Shown here in pieces: positions 9,801 through 17,542 of a stretch of DNA of 64,000 bases; within the stretch, counting starts at the first letter, position 1, and every line of letters begins with the position of its first letter. The position numbers and the translations under genes were made by a program. This DNA is from an uncultured Clostridia bacterium. GTDB taxonomy: Bacteria > Bacillota > Clostridia > Oscillospirales > Acutalibacteraceae. Under the pieces are notes generated by a model. It was not told the DNA's origin. It ran no database searches and worked only from the letters and a program-made list of their open reading frames with translations. The stretch is from NCBI GenBank assembly GCA_947632045.1, contig CANRNQ010000002.1, positions 1 to 64,000 of the forward strand, in the 5' to 3' direction.

Positions 9801-10691
9801 GAGAACCTGATGATTGGGCAGCACTTCGGTAATAGGATACGGGCAATATTGCGCGCAGGTGTCCTCGTCAAAATATTTATCGTCGCTGCAATGACCTATC
9901 GCCAAGCTGCCGTATTTCATCAGGGTCTTTTTCGCAACCTCAGTATCGACTATGCCTCCGTTTGAATCTACCGGAAGAAAGAACGCGTCCTGAAGATGAT
10001 AATCCGCTTCGTAACGCATATCCTCAAGCGACGAAAAATCCTCGCCGTATTCCGTTATCGTGTTATACGGCAAAGTTTCCGAGCTTACGGGGCCTTTCCA
10101 CGCCGAAAGAGTGCCCACTGCGGTAGTGTTGTTCCCTCCAAAATTAAATACGGATTCATTCGGCAGCGTATCATATCTATATTGATACATCTCAGCGTCG
10201 GCGTCGCCTACAAACGAAAACCAGTCGAGATGACCCGGAGCAAACGTAGTTGTAGGGAGCTGCTCTAAAACGCTCGACGCCGCAGATGCAAGCGTCGCAA
10301 ACGCCCAGCAGGTTCCGTACATGCCCTGATTCCTTACCCTTGTCACCCTGCCGTAATCCCTGAGGTCATAGCTTTCGGGCAGCGCTTCGGGAGCCGCAAG
10401 ACTGCTGTCGGCGTAGCTGTCCGTAAGATAGTCAAGATCAAGCGGAGAAGGCTCGGCTCCGCCGCGGCTGTCCGGATTATCAAAATATTCGATAAAGTCC
10501 TCGTTTATCGGCGCTATCAAGTCCGAATTATCCCCGCTTGAAAATACGCCTTCCGTATTCTCCGTTTTTTCCGTCTTTTCCGCAAGCTGTTCAGGCTCCG
10601 GCTCGGATACGGCGACCGCCGACAGAGGATACGCTAAAGTGAGCACTGCGGCGAGCAAGCTCACGGCGACCCTCATAAACCTATGTTTCAT
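6840..10691 (-). CDS. Cell-surface papain-like (C1) cysteine peptidase with C-terminal wall-anchor-like tail
   Basis: 1283 residues after GAGAGGAG. Signal peptide 1-28. A C1 peptidase domain follows at about 105-350: oxyanion Gln122 and catalytic Cys128 (NQGMYGTCWAFA), His294 (NHQVLIVGWDD) and Asn326 (LIQNSWG). After it come a lectin-like beta domain of the type that follows C1 peptidases in gut Clostridia, Ig-like or cadherin-like repeats, and a long PTDAPTD repeat linker. The end is a NVYTGE motif, a hydrophobic helix and RRRKEN, which resembles a non-standard sortase signal. It probably degrades host or dietary protein at the cell surface. No sortase gene is in the window. Confidence 0.88.
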   Translation of the reverse strand: MKHRFMRVAVSLLAAVLTLAYPLSAVAVSEPEPEQLAEKTEKTENTEGVFSSGDNSDLIAPINEDFIEYFDNPDSRGGAEPSPLDLDYLTDSYADSSLAAPEALPESYDLRDYGRVTRVRNQGMYGTCWAFATLASAASSVLEQLPTTTFAPGHLDWFSFVGDADAEMYQYRYDTLPNESVFNFGGNNTTAVGTLSAWKGPVSSETLPYNTITEYGEDFSSLEDMRYEADYHLQDAFFLPVDSNGGIVDTEVAKKTLMKYGSLAIGHCSDDKYFDEDTCAQYCPYPITEVLPNHQVLIVGWDDNYPKENFKEEYRPENDGAWLIQNSWGTDYNNLGGYFWLSYEDKTIFESGCLRLEPADNYAENYQLDTGGWSMSVTGDKTFSNMTSSYAANLFTAKDNEQLEAVSFYTTDADAEYQISVYTNPKDNDPSSGELVYSGEKGTEPYAGYHTAELDSAVELEKGEAFAVVIKLTNPKYIYPIALNTSYTFPRVDKLEYSGARGRSFVSGDGESWTDAVDYSYYLIDGDTYLHTIVSNVCIKAFTNPIPSDGEAVSNIRFSLLEGPVALGSKLTLEGADTIMYQIDDGEAKTYNGGVTIDKPCTVTAWGVKDGKSGNRVSRTYTQAEGQLNYLTLKRSGVIENVEIGEDNKAFVTINKDDSPLSLLACSADDIIIDGEKIASDEWSHEFSLGDGETRRNIKIEVSGDGKKTTEYIVSLVDIDVAYSLIGLDMEAEKINYDQNAYEVRDENGKQVESGSVISDYIELADEDTLRQKFFIYDKASGELIDSIPIPQRQQIPALDFHDDEELILQYDGNMVYSSDDDFALEQPFDEFHIEPGKTYRVRHPANLNYGFASEIKEIIIAPRVDAPSVKAESVGVDTIQLTAIDGCEYRIAGEQWQDYPVFTDLEANTSYTFEVRHKCEMNKSGNTTFFDLASEISTVEATTLDGIMASVQINYRGIMIGNLYYGLHEGENVIDVNKLVMDYGFIAASEEDEFVTVNAEIIDGELMPEQDVILNVEMIELADDGSVVPVNAEDYSFTVLYLDVEKNEIVDKQSSNFVMPGIVSEEELNIPDDYELQGDFFTENAEIPYLGYSDGVWRVYYSEITLGVLVAEPSTDPTDAPTDVPTDIPTEAPTDLPTDAPTDAPTDAPTVAPTDAPTEAPTDAPTVAPTDAPTDAPTVAPTDAPTDVPTVAPTDVPTDVPTDTPTNAPTDALTTQPTGSTDAFVNANGNPKEQKPTDVSQEGKGDNVYTGESRELVSLMICLFVVSAAFIVGLGLRRRKEN
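7040..7345 (-). repeat. PTDAPT/PTVAPT repeat linker inside the peptidase gene
   Basis: Tandem 12-base units encode PTDA, PTDV, PTVA and PTEA tetrapeptides, giving an extended Pro/Thr stalk between the outer domains and the wall anchor. Spurious open frames on both strands overlap it. Confidence 0.85.
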
Positions 10692-10747
10692 ATGATTTCT
10701 CCTCTCTGCTGCGCTTTAATTTGCCGCAGCGATAAAATTCCAGCTCC

Positions 10748-10776
10748 ATTATATCACTTAAAAAAAGCCTGTTCAA
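10748..10776 (-). promoter_or_regulatory. Promoter of the surface peptidase gene
   Basis: On the minus strand, TTGAAC (10771-10776), a 17-base spacer and TATAAT (10748-10753), about 57 bases upstream of the start codon. Confidence 0.65.
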
Positions 10777-10877
10777 GGTTTTTTTAGCTGAATCCCGCTT
10801 ATCAACAGGCAATGACCGAAACACATTCTTTCATGCTTATAAACACGCCTTTCCCGCCCTGTGATTGCTTTGGGCGC

Positions 10878-11023
10878 AGTCCGGGCGGCGACCGCGCGGC
10901 GGCAGCCGCGCGGAAAAACGCGGCGCGGCAGGGCTTGGTTTTAAGATGGAGGGAGCTTACCCGCCGCGTTTTTCGGGCAGCTTCCCGCCGAAGGCGGGAA
11001 GCTGCGGGTCGCCGCCCGGGACT
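10878..11023. repeat. Cloverleaf repeat, copy 2
   Basis: Closing stem AGTCCGGGCGGCGACC (10878-10893) pairs with 11007-11023, with one bulged G. H1 is GCGCGGC (10894-10900)/GCCGCGC (10905-10911). H2 is GAAAAACGCGGCG (10913-10925) with its complement at 10962-10974. H3 is CAGCTTCCCGCC (10978-10989)/GGCGGGAAGCTG (10993-11004). It lies in the 10692-11197 gap with the peptidase promoter and a terminator; no gene is evident there. Confidence 0.85.
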
Positions 11024-11091
11024 CTCTCGCCCGCTCAAAGCTGTCGCGGCAATCAAAGCGGCGCACCCAAAAACCCACTGCAATAAAAAAT

Positions 11092-11139
11092 CCCCTATGT
11101 CTGAACGGCAACAGCGCCGACAAAGAACAGACATAGGGG
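11092..11139 (-). terminator. Terminator of the iron-sulfur flavoprotein gene
   Basis: 12-base perfect stem CCCCTATGTCTG/CAGACATAGGGG. Reading the minus strand it is followed by ATTTTTTATTG; the plus side also has TTTTATTTT, so it can work both ways. Confidence 0.85.
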
Positions 11140-11197
11140 TTTTATTTTACAAAAAATTCCTCGTGCAGTATTTAAATTGCAAAATCAAAAAAGCTTC

Positions 11198-11827
11198 TCA
11201 TCTGATAAAATGCGTCGGAGTCCACTCCTCGGCTTCGGGCAGGCCGAAGCGCTCCTTACCGAGCGCGATGCTCTTTATCAAAAACGACATATTCCTCGCC
11301 AAGGCGCGCATAGTCTGCATTCCCTCCGCGTCTAAATTCGCCTCTCCCTTTTCCCTGCCGTGAACGCTGTTCCAGTACTGGCTTGACGCTATCGGCATAT
11401 TGGCTATGGTGAAATACTTGTTCAGCTCGTCGAAGGTCGCGGAACAGCCTCCGCGGCGCGCGCACACAACGCTCGCTCCGACCTTCATGGTCTTGTCAAA
11501 GCCCGTGCTGTAAAAAAGCCTGTCAAGACAAGCTATCAGCGTAGCGTTTGCGGAGGCGTAATAAACCGGAGAGGCGACTACAAGCCCGTCCGCCTTTTCA
11601 AATTTTGGTGCAAGCTCGTTTACAAGGTCGTCGAATACGCACTTGCCCCTCTCAAAGCAGGAGCCGCAGGCTATGCATCCGCGTATATCCTTATTCCCTA
11701 CCTGAACTGTTTCGGTCGCTATGCCGTTTTCTAAAAAGATTTTCTCCATCTCCTTCAGCGCGGCGGTCGTATTTCCGTCTATGCGCGGGCTGCCGTTGAG
11801 CATCAGAACATTTAATCCATTATCCAT
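11198..11827 (-). CDS. Iron-sulfur flavoprotein, NAD(P)H-dependent FMN reductase family
   Basis: 209 residues from ATG 11827, which has GGAGGAG just upstream; an in-frame ATG at 11842 overlaps that site and has no binding site of its own. The flavodoxin fold starts LNVLMLNGSPRIDGNT, the usual phosphate-binding loop for FMN. The cluster CIACGSCFERGKC gives four Cys spaced as in iron-sulfur flavoproteins that hold a 4Fe-4S cluster. It probably shuttles electrons from reduced ferredoxin or NAD(P)H to small acceptors in the cytoplasm. The physiological acceptor is unknown. Confidence 0.85.
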   Translation of the reverse strand: MDNGLNVLMLNGSPRIDGNTTAALKEMEKIFLENGIATETVQVGNKDIRGCIACGSCFERGKCVFDDLVNELAPKFEKADGLVVASPVYYASANATLIACLDRLFYSTGFDKTMKVGASVVCARRGGCSATFDELNKYFTIANMPIASSQYWNSVHGREKGEANLDAEGMQTMRALARNMSFLIKSIALGKERFGLPEAEEWTPTHFIR

Positions 11828-11993
11828 TTTGATCTCCTCCATTATTAAAATAAGCCGGACATTTTTAAGCTTTTGACAGCTTAGAAGCTCTCTCCAAAGT
11901 TGCTAAGCTTATTATAATTTTATGATAGCATACTGCGCTTTAATTGTCCATATCAAAAGTCAATGCGTAAACTTAGGATAGACAAAGGCTTTT

Positions 11994-12022
11994 TTGTATG
12001 TTAAACTTAGTTTGAATATATC
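11994..12022 (+). promoter_or_regulatory. Putative promoter with flanking direct repeats
   Basis: TTGTAT (11994-11999), a 17-base spacer and TATATC (12017-12022). TAAACTTAG occurs twice, at about 11968 and 12002, one upstream of and one inside the spacer, which could be an operator. Confidence 0.35.
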
Positions 12023-12047
12023 ATAAAATGGGACGGTGTGAATATTT

Positions 12048-12629
12048 ATGACGGAAATTGAAACTATTGCCCGAGCACAAATGTATTTGGAAAAACTCGC
12101 CAAGGGAATAGACCCTCTGACGGACAAGGAGATCGGTGAAAACGATATTGTAAACAATGTCAGGATCTCGCGCTGCTTGTTTTACGCGTCGGATATATTA
12201 AAGCAAATAGTCGTTGGCAAGGGGCGGTTCAAGATAAGCGTTCCCGCGAAAGGCGAATTTACAATTACTCGTGAACAGCTCGCCGGCTTTGAGTTTTCAC
12301 AGCGTCCGATAAACGTTTCCGAGATAGTAAAGCGTATAAATTTGCTTATTGACTCGTTGAGCGTCAAACAGCTTAAAACTACGGGTATTACAAACTGGCT
12401 TGTCGAGGCGGGTATGCTTACAACGAACATTATAAGGGACAAAATCGTGAAAAGGCCGACTGCCGCCGGAATGAACCTTGGCATAACCACCGAGGAGCGC
12501 ACAAGTCAATACGGCGTTCAATACGAGAGTGTTTTTTACGATATTGCCGCTCAGCATTTTATAATAGACAACATGGACGCTATAATCGCGTTTAACCGCA
12601 AGGAAAGATCAATCGACGTTAAAGAATAA
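12048..12629 (+). CDS. Conserved-looking protein of unknown function, 193 residues
   Basis: I do not recognise the family. The protein is soluble, without signal peptide or membrane segment. It is rich in Ile/Val/Lys and predicted helical at the start (TEIETIARAQMYLEKLAKGI). A central basic stretch (IIRDKIVKRPTAAGMNLGI) precedes an acidic-aromatic end. Codon use is like that of its neighbours. It has its own putative promoter and is followed by a hairpin (GGCGGTGCG...CGCTCCGCC, near 12640-12673) without a T-run. The binding site before ATG 12048 is weak (GGACGGTG). Confidence 0.65.
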   Translation: MTEIETIARAQMYLEKLAKGIDPLTDKEIGENDIVNNVRISRCLFYASDILKQIVVGKGRFKISVPAKGEFTITREQLAGFEFSQRPINVSEIVKRINLLIDSLSVKQLKTTGITNWLVEAGMLTTNIIRDKIVKRPTAAGMNLGITTEERTSQYGVQYESVFYDIAAQHFIIDNMDAIIAFNRKERSIDVKE

Positions 12630-12680
12630 CAACTCGTTGCGGCGGTGCGATTTATTACGGGGGCGCTCCGCCTCTAAGTA

Positions 12681-12709
12681 TTGATTTTTGGTCTTCGTTT
12701 TGATATAAT
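12681..12709 (+). promoter_or_regulatory. Promoter of the CstA-family transporter gene
   Basis: TTGATT (12681-12686), a 17-base spacer and a consensus TATAAT (12704-12709), 34 bases before the start. GGGAGGAG at 12730 is the ribosome binding site. Confidence 0.75.
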
Positions 12710-12742
12710 TTTTGATATAATTAAAACAAGGGAGGAGTACAA

Positions 12743-14188
12743 ATGATTACTTTTATAATCGGTTTAGTGATGCTTATAATCGGCGGCACGGCTTACGGCG
12801 CTGTTTGCCAGCGAATCTTCAAGCCGGACGACAGGAAAACTCCCGCCGTAAGGCTGAACGACGGCGTTGATTACGTTCCGATGAAGAAGTGGAAAAACAG
12901 TCTAATTCAGCTTTTGAATATCGCGGGGACAGGCCCTATCCTCGGGCCGATACAGGGTATCCTTTTCGGACCTATCGCATTCATCACGATACCGATAGGC
13001 TGTGTTATCGGCGGGGCGTTCCACGACTATATGTGCGGAATGATCTCGCTCAGGAACGACGGCTCCCAGATGCCCTCGCTCATAAGGAAGTATATAGGCA
13101 AGCATATGTACCTTATATACAATATTTTCGTCTGCCTTTTGATGCTGCTCGTCGGCGCTGTTTTCATATACACGCCCGGAGATTTATTCGTCACCCAGAT
13201 ATTAAATACAGACAACGGCATTTCAAGCCCTATCATATGGATAGTATACGGCGCGATTTTTGTTTATTACATCATCGCGACCCTCTTCCCCATTGACAAA
13301 ATCATAGGCAGAGTCTACCCTATTTTCGGCGGTATTCTCATTTTGTCCGCAATAGGCGTATTTATAGGCCTGTTTATAAACGGCTACCCGCTCGACGAGC
13401 TGTGGAACGTCGGCGTTTCCGGCGTACACCCTAAGGGGCTTCATTTCATACCGATATTCTTTGTAACCGTCGCCTGCGGAATCGTTTCGGGCTTTCACTC
13501 CACGCAGTCGACCCTGATCTCTCGCACAATGTCGCACGAAAAAGAGGGGCGCATGACATTCTACAATATGATGATACTCGAGGGATTCATCGCCATGATT
13601 TGGGCGGCCGCTGCGATGGGAGTTATGAATCTCGGCCTTGCCGGAGCCGACACGCCGGCCACAAATGTAGTGGGCATTGTCGCCACTAATTTATTGGGGC
13701 CCATCGGCGGGATAATCGCGATAGCCGGAGTTATAATACTGCCTATCACATCGGGCGACACGGCTTTGAGGTCGCTCCGTCTTATGACCTCAGACGCTCT
13801 GCACATAGATCAGTCTAAAAAGCGAAACCGTTTGCTCGTATCTCTCGTAATATTTTTTGTAGTCGCCGCTCTGCTTGTATTTTCAAAGATGAACTCAGAC
13901 GGCTTCAATATACTGTGGCGATATTTTGCATGGGCAAATCAGACTATCGCCGTATTCGCCTTCGCCATGATTTCGATTTATATGATAAAGCACAAGCAGC
14001 CGTTTCTTTTGTCGCTTATCCCCGGAATGTTTTATATGTTCATTATATCGAGCTTTATATTGAACGCCGAGATAGGATTCAATTTGCCGTGGATAGCGAG
14101 CTATATAATCGGGGGCGTTTTAACGGCTGCGTATGGGGCTGCGGTTATAATATTCGGGAGAAAGCGCGCAAAGAGTCTAAAGGACTGA
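12743..14188 (+). CDS. cstA: CstA-family transporter (carbon starvation protein / pyruvate symporter type)
   Basis: 481 residues with about 12 membrane helices. Family marks include NSLIQLLNIAGTGPILGPIQG near residue 55, GGAFHDYMCGMISLRN near 92, and SGFHSTQSTLISRT near 250. Known members take up pyruvate or peptides when carbon is short. This is the shorter Gram-positive form, lacking the long C-terminal region of enterobacterial CstA. It stands alone with its own promoter, and the cloverleaf copy 3 follows it. The exact substrate is inferred, not shown. Confidence 0.88.
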   Translation: MITFIIGLVMLIIGGTAYGAVCQRIFKPDDRKTPAVRLNDGVDYVPMKKWKNSLIQLLNIAGTGPILGPIQGILFGPIAFITIPIGCVIGGAFHDYMCGMISLRNDGSQMPSLIRKYIGKHMYLIYNIFVCLLMLLVGAVFIYTPGDLFVTQILNTDNGISSPIIWIVYGAIFVYYIIATLFPIDKIIGRVYPIFGGILILSAIGVFIGLFINGYPLDELWNVGVSGVHPKGLHFIPIFFVTVACGIVSGFHSTQSTLISRTMSHEKEGRMTFYNMMILEGFIAMIWAAAAMGVMNLGLAGADTPATNVVGIVATNLLGPIGGIIAIAGVIILPITSGDTALRSLRLMTSDALHIDQSKKRNRLLVSLVIFFVVAALLVFSKMNSDGFNILWRYFAWANQTIAVFAFAMISIYMIKHKQPFLLSLIPGMFYMFIISSFILNAEIGFNLPWIASYIIGGVLTAAYGAAVIIFGRKRAKSLKD

Positions 14189-14262
14189 TTATTTGAAATT
14201 TTTTAAATAACATTAAGGCGTGCGGCATATCACGATCATATTATTTTCTGTTTTCGAGATAT

Positions 14263-14407
14263 GCGTTCGGGCGGCGACCTGCGCGGCGCAGCCGCGCGGA
14301 AAAACGCGGCGGGGCGGGCTTCTCTGACAGAGGCGAGTTTGTATTCCGCCGTGTTTTTCGGCAAATTCCGCCGCCTGCGGCGGAATTTGCGGTCGCCGCC
14401 CGAACGC
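14263..14407. repeat. Cloverleaf repeat, copy 3
   Basis: Closing stem of 17 perfect pairs, GCGTTCGGGCGGCGACC (14263-14279) with 14391-14407. H1 is GCGCGGC/GCCGCGC (14281-14297). H2 is AAAAACGCGGCGG with CCGCCGTGTTTTT near 14300-14358 (one mismatch). H3 is GCAAATTCCGCCGC/GCGGCGGAATTTGC (14361-14390). It lies between the convergent ends of the cstA and CotS-like genes. Confidence 0.87.
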
Positions 14408-14472
14408 CCCTACCGCATAAGCTTATACCTAAAAACGGACTGTCAAAACAGCCCGTTTTTATTTTTCTATCC

Positions 14473-15459
14473 TCATATAACACAATGCTTGAGTATCTGC
14501 TTTTTCATCTGTGAATAGTAAACTATGTGCCTGACACATTCTTCTACCTGCCCTATCCCTATCGCCCTTTCATCATCTCCGCAGTCGATACCTAAAACGC
14601 GCTTAATATTATACTCAAGCCACTCCAATCTCCCGTTATTGCAATCATACAGTGCTTCCCAATCAAGCGGCAAATCGCCGCCCGAGCTTTTATATTGCCT
14701 CAAAAAGGTCTGAAACAGTCGGAAATCAAGCCGGCAATTTTCATATCCCGACCAGCACAGCGCCAGCTCGAATAATTCCATAAACGGATTGCCGTAGGAT
14801 AAGCACTCCAAATCAATAATGCGATACTCGCTTCCACTCCAAAGGACATTTTTATAGTCCATATCATTATGGCAAATTGATAAAACGTCGGGCAGCCGCT
14901 TCCTCGCGCTGTTTCCTCGTCTTTGGCTGTCTATAATCAGCGGCAGAGCGTCCTTCAAAATTGCATACAATCTTTTATCGGCCTTTTCAACCTCCGCAAT
15001 ATAATTCTCCCAATCAATAGACATTTCAGAATAATCTTTGCATTCAAAGCGCTTGTCTATGCTATGGATTTTGGCAAGCGTCCTTCCTATTTTCCTGCAA
15101 TGATATTCGGAAATCTCCTCGGCCTTCAAGGGCTTTCCCTCAAAATAATCAAAGATATAGAAATATTCGCCGTCTATCTCCTGCATCTTCCTTCCAAAAA
15201 AAGACAGTGCGGGCAGTATTGGAAGATTTTGCTTCTCCAATAAAAGCTCAAGCCGCTCCGCCTGCGCATAATTTTTCATAGCCGTTTCCCTCTGCATCAC
15301 AAAGGGATTCAGCCGCTTTATGGCATAAACGCCCTGCTGCGTGTCGAGCCTATACATCCTATGTATAAAGCCGCCGTTAAGACGGAGAGGTTCACCCTTT
15401 ATTTTCCAGTTATACTTTTTCTCTATCTTCGTAAAGAACGAATCCTTTTCGCATTTCAT
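14473..15459 (-). CDS. CotS-like phosphotransferase (APH/kinase fold)
   Basis: 328 residues. The aminoglycoside-phosphotransferase-type kinase fold is shown by the catalytic loop CHNDMDYKNVLW (Asp, Asn) and the metal-binding YRIIDLE. The size and pattern match the CotS/YutH spore-coat-associated kinases of Firmicutes, which may phosphorylate sugars or proteins of the coat. The N-terminal lobe starts KYNWKIKGEPLRLNGG. It lies 36 bases after an azoreductase-like gene and likely shares its transcript with that gene and dinB. A small-molecule kinase is an alternative. Confidence 0.75.
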   Translation of the reverse strand: MKCEKDSFFTKIEKKYNWKIKGEPLRLNGGFIHRMYRLDTQQGVYAIKRLNPFVMQRETAMKNYAQAERLELLLEKQNLPILPALSFFGRKMQEIDGEYFYIFDYFEGKPLKAEEISEYHCRKIGRTLAKIHSIDKRFECKDYSEMSIDWENYIAEVEKADKRLYAILKDALPLIIDSQRRGNSARKRLPDVLSICHNDMDYKNVLWSGSEYRIIDLECLSYGNPFMELFELALCWSGYENCRLDFRLFQTFLRQYKSSGGDLPLDWEALYDCNNGRLEWLEYNIKRVLGIDCGDDERAIGIGQVEECVRHIVYYSQMKKQILKHCVI

Positions 15460-15495
15460 ATATATTATTCCCTTACCAAACCCAAGTCGGCTCGC

Positions 15496-16059
15496 TTAAA
15501 TGAATAATTTATCTATTTTTCCCTTTGCCTCGGATATTATCTTATGTACGTCGCTCCCGAAAACATCTAAATTTTCCGCCTTTATAAGCACGGTATCAAT
15601 TATACCGAACATTCCCGTCGCCAAAGCTCTGACATATCCGTATCCAAAGGACTCGTCAGCTATCATTCCGCCCGCTGTCGTAACGTAATATAATTTTTTA
15701 GCCCTGCACATACCTACGGGTACGCCCTGCTCCGAATAACAAAACGTCAGCCCCACAACGCAGACCCTTTCAAGATAAGCCTTTACGACGGACGGAAACG
15801 ACAGATCCCAAAACGGCGCGGCGAGTATTATCTCGTCGGCGTTTGCAAACTGCCTTGCGTACTTAAAGACGGGATCTTCGAAATCGCCGTTTGCGCACAG
15901 TCTGTCCCTTTCGTAAAGCGCGTTAAAATCCATAGGCAGGATATTCTCCTGCGAAAGTCTGACACATTCGAGCTCGCCGCCGAGCTTAGCGGCGAGATGC
16001 TCCGCCAGCTCCCTTGTTCTCGACTCCGGTCTTAGCGTTCCGTCTATATATAAAATCAT
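15496..16059 (-). CDS. NAD(P)H-dependent flavin oxidoreductase, azoreductase/quinone reductase-like
   Basis: 187 residues with a flavodoxin-like fold. LYIDGTLRPESRTRELAEHL is the N-terminal FMN-phosphate region; ILAAPFWDLSFPSVVKAYLE and YYVTTAGGMI match the AzoR/NQO1-like pattern. It probably reduces quinones or azo compounds with two electrons in the cytoplasm. GGGAGAG precedes the start, 18 bases after the dinB stop, so translation of the two is likely linked on one message. Confidence 0.82.
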   Translation of the reverse strand: MILYIDGTLRPESRTRELAEHLAAKLGGELECVRLSQENILPMDFNALYERDRLCANGDFEDPVFKYARQFANADEIILAAPFWDLSFPSVVKAYLERVCVVGLTFCYSEQGVPVGMCRAKKLYYVTTAGGMIADESFGYGYVRALATGMFGIIDTVLIKAENLDVFGSDVHKIISEAKGKIDKLFI

Positions 16060-16077
16060 TTTATCTCTCCCGCCTCT

Positions 16078-17343
16078 TTATTTTTTATCCTTGCCCTTAT
16101 TTCTTCTGTTGTTTTCAAACTGCGCCTTATGCTTTCTGTCTATATGCGAGGAGCTTTCCATGCCCGCTCCCCTTGAAATAACCTCCGTGCCGAATCTGCT
16201 TCGCAGCTTATCGACGGTCTTGTCTATCAATCTTTCGTTTTCTCTGTTCCTATCAGCGCCGGAAAAGAAGGAGATCTGCTCTGCGCCATCTCTTGTAACG
16301 TCCGTCAGTGCAACGCCCATAAGTCTGAGAGGAGTATTTCCGTCCCACAATTCGTCAAACAGGGCCCGTGAAACATCGTATACTTCACTCGTCAAATCGG
16401 TGGCGTTGTCAAGCCGCCTTTGATGCGATTTGTTTTTAAAATCGTTTGTCCTTATATTCACGGCGACGCAATACGCCCTTGCGCCGTCGTCGCGAATGCG
16501 AAAGGCTACGCTGTCGGCTATGGAGAGCAGCGCCCTGTGAGCCTGCTCCCTCGTTATTATATTATTCTCAAACGAGGTCTCCACACTGTAGCCCTTAGCC
16601 TTTGGCGGCACGTCTATTACCGGCGACTCGTCGATACCTCTGGAATATAAATAGAGCTGCTCGCCGAATTTATTTCCCGCTATCGACTTAATGTTTTGAA
16701 GGGGAAGCCTTGCAAGATCTCCAATTGTTTTTATATAAGACTTTTCAAGCTTCGCCGCAGTATTTCTGCCGACGGAAATGAGCTCGCCCACAGGCAGCGG
16801 CCACATTTTCTCCGGTATTTCGTTTTCAAACAGGGTGTGCACCTTGTCGGGCTTTTCAAAGTCGCTCGCCATTTTAGCGCACAATTTGTTTGAGCCTATG
16901 CCGATGTTGACTGTAAAGCCGAGCTCATCTTTTATTTTGTCCTTGATCTCATACGCTGTTTTTATGGGGTCGGGATATATTCGCTCCATTCCCGACATAT
17001 CAAGAAAACATTCATCTATCGAGAACTGCTCGACAAGCGGCGTATATTCCCTACAGATTTTTATAAATGCCTTTGAGCATTTATCATACAGAGAAAAATC
17101 CGGCTTGGCTATTACAAGCTCGGGGCATTTTCTCAAGGCCATTGAAACCGGTTCGCCGGTTTTGACGTTATATTTCTTTGCGGGAATTGATTTTGCGAGC
17201 ACAATGCTCGTCCGCTTTGAGGGGTCGCCGCCTATACAGGACGGTATCAGGCGCAGATCGTCCTTGCCCTGAAGCACTCTGCGGACGGCCTCCCAGGATA
17301 GAAAGGCGCTGTTTACGTCAATATGAAAAATGTAACGCTTCAA
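16078..17343 (-). CDS. dinB: Y-family DNA polymerase IV
   Basis: 421 residues from a TTG start with GGGAGGG upstream. The palm begins IFHIDVNSAF (first catalytic Asp), with the second pair in QFSIDECFLDMS. Fingers, thumb with helix-hairpin-helix (VGELISVGRNTAAKLEK) and little-finger regions are present. It performs error-prone synthesis across DNA lesions. The end is a basic tail (RKHKAQFENNRRNKGKDKK) rather than a clear clamp-binding peptide. It heads a three-gene unit. A short inverted repeat GACAA-N5-TTGTC at 17389-17403 lies upstream and could be a control site. Confidence 0.92.
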   Translation of the reverse strand: MKRYIFHIDVNSAFLSWEAVRRVLQGKDDLRLIPSCIGGDPSKRTSIVLAKSIPAKKYNVKTGEPVSMALRKCPELVIAKPDFSLYDKCSKAFIKICREYTPLVEQFSIDECFLDMSGMERIYPDPIKTAYEIKDKIKDELGFTVNIGIGSNKLCAKMASDFEKPDKVHTLFENEIPEKMWPLPVGELISVGRNTAAKLEKSYIKTIGDLARLPLQNIKSIAGNKFGEQLYLYSRGIDESPVIDVPPKAKGYSVETSFENNIITREQAHRALLSIADSVAFRIRDDGARAYCVAVNIRTNDFKNKSHQRRLDNATDLTSEVYDVSRALFDELWDGNTPLRLMGVALTDVTRDGAEQISFFSGADRNRENERLIDKTVDKLRSRFGTEVISRGAGMESSSHIDRKHKAQFENNRRNKGKDKK

Positions 17344-17473
17344 AGCGCAGCCCTCCCGACATATTTGTTCAATTTAATAATATCACACGACAATTTTGTT
17401 GTCCATAAAATAATATCGCGCCGCGCGCAGGAGTTTTTTCCTTTTATATTATGAGCGGTTAGTACAGTAAAAA

Positions 17474-17510
17474 CAACGCACCTGTTGAAATTAAAACAAC
17501 AGGTGCGTTG
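17474..17510 (-). terminator. Terminator of the rnj-ftsH operon
   Basis: 14-base perfect stem CAACGCACCTGTTG/CAACAGGTGCGTTG, followed on the minus strand by GTTTTTAC. It closes the operon 32 bases past the ftsH stop. Confidence 0.85.
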
Positions 17511-17542
17511 CATAAGCTTATTTATCGGTTTTGAAGCTTTAA

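Noticed and set aside
10812-11363. 183-codon plus-strand frame over cloverleaf copy 2
   Set aside because: The Arg/Ala/Pro-rich translation comes from GC-rich palindromes and crosses a terminator into the 3' end of a real gene.
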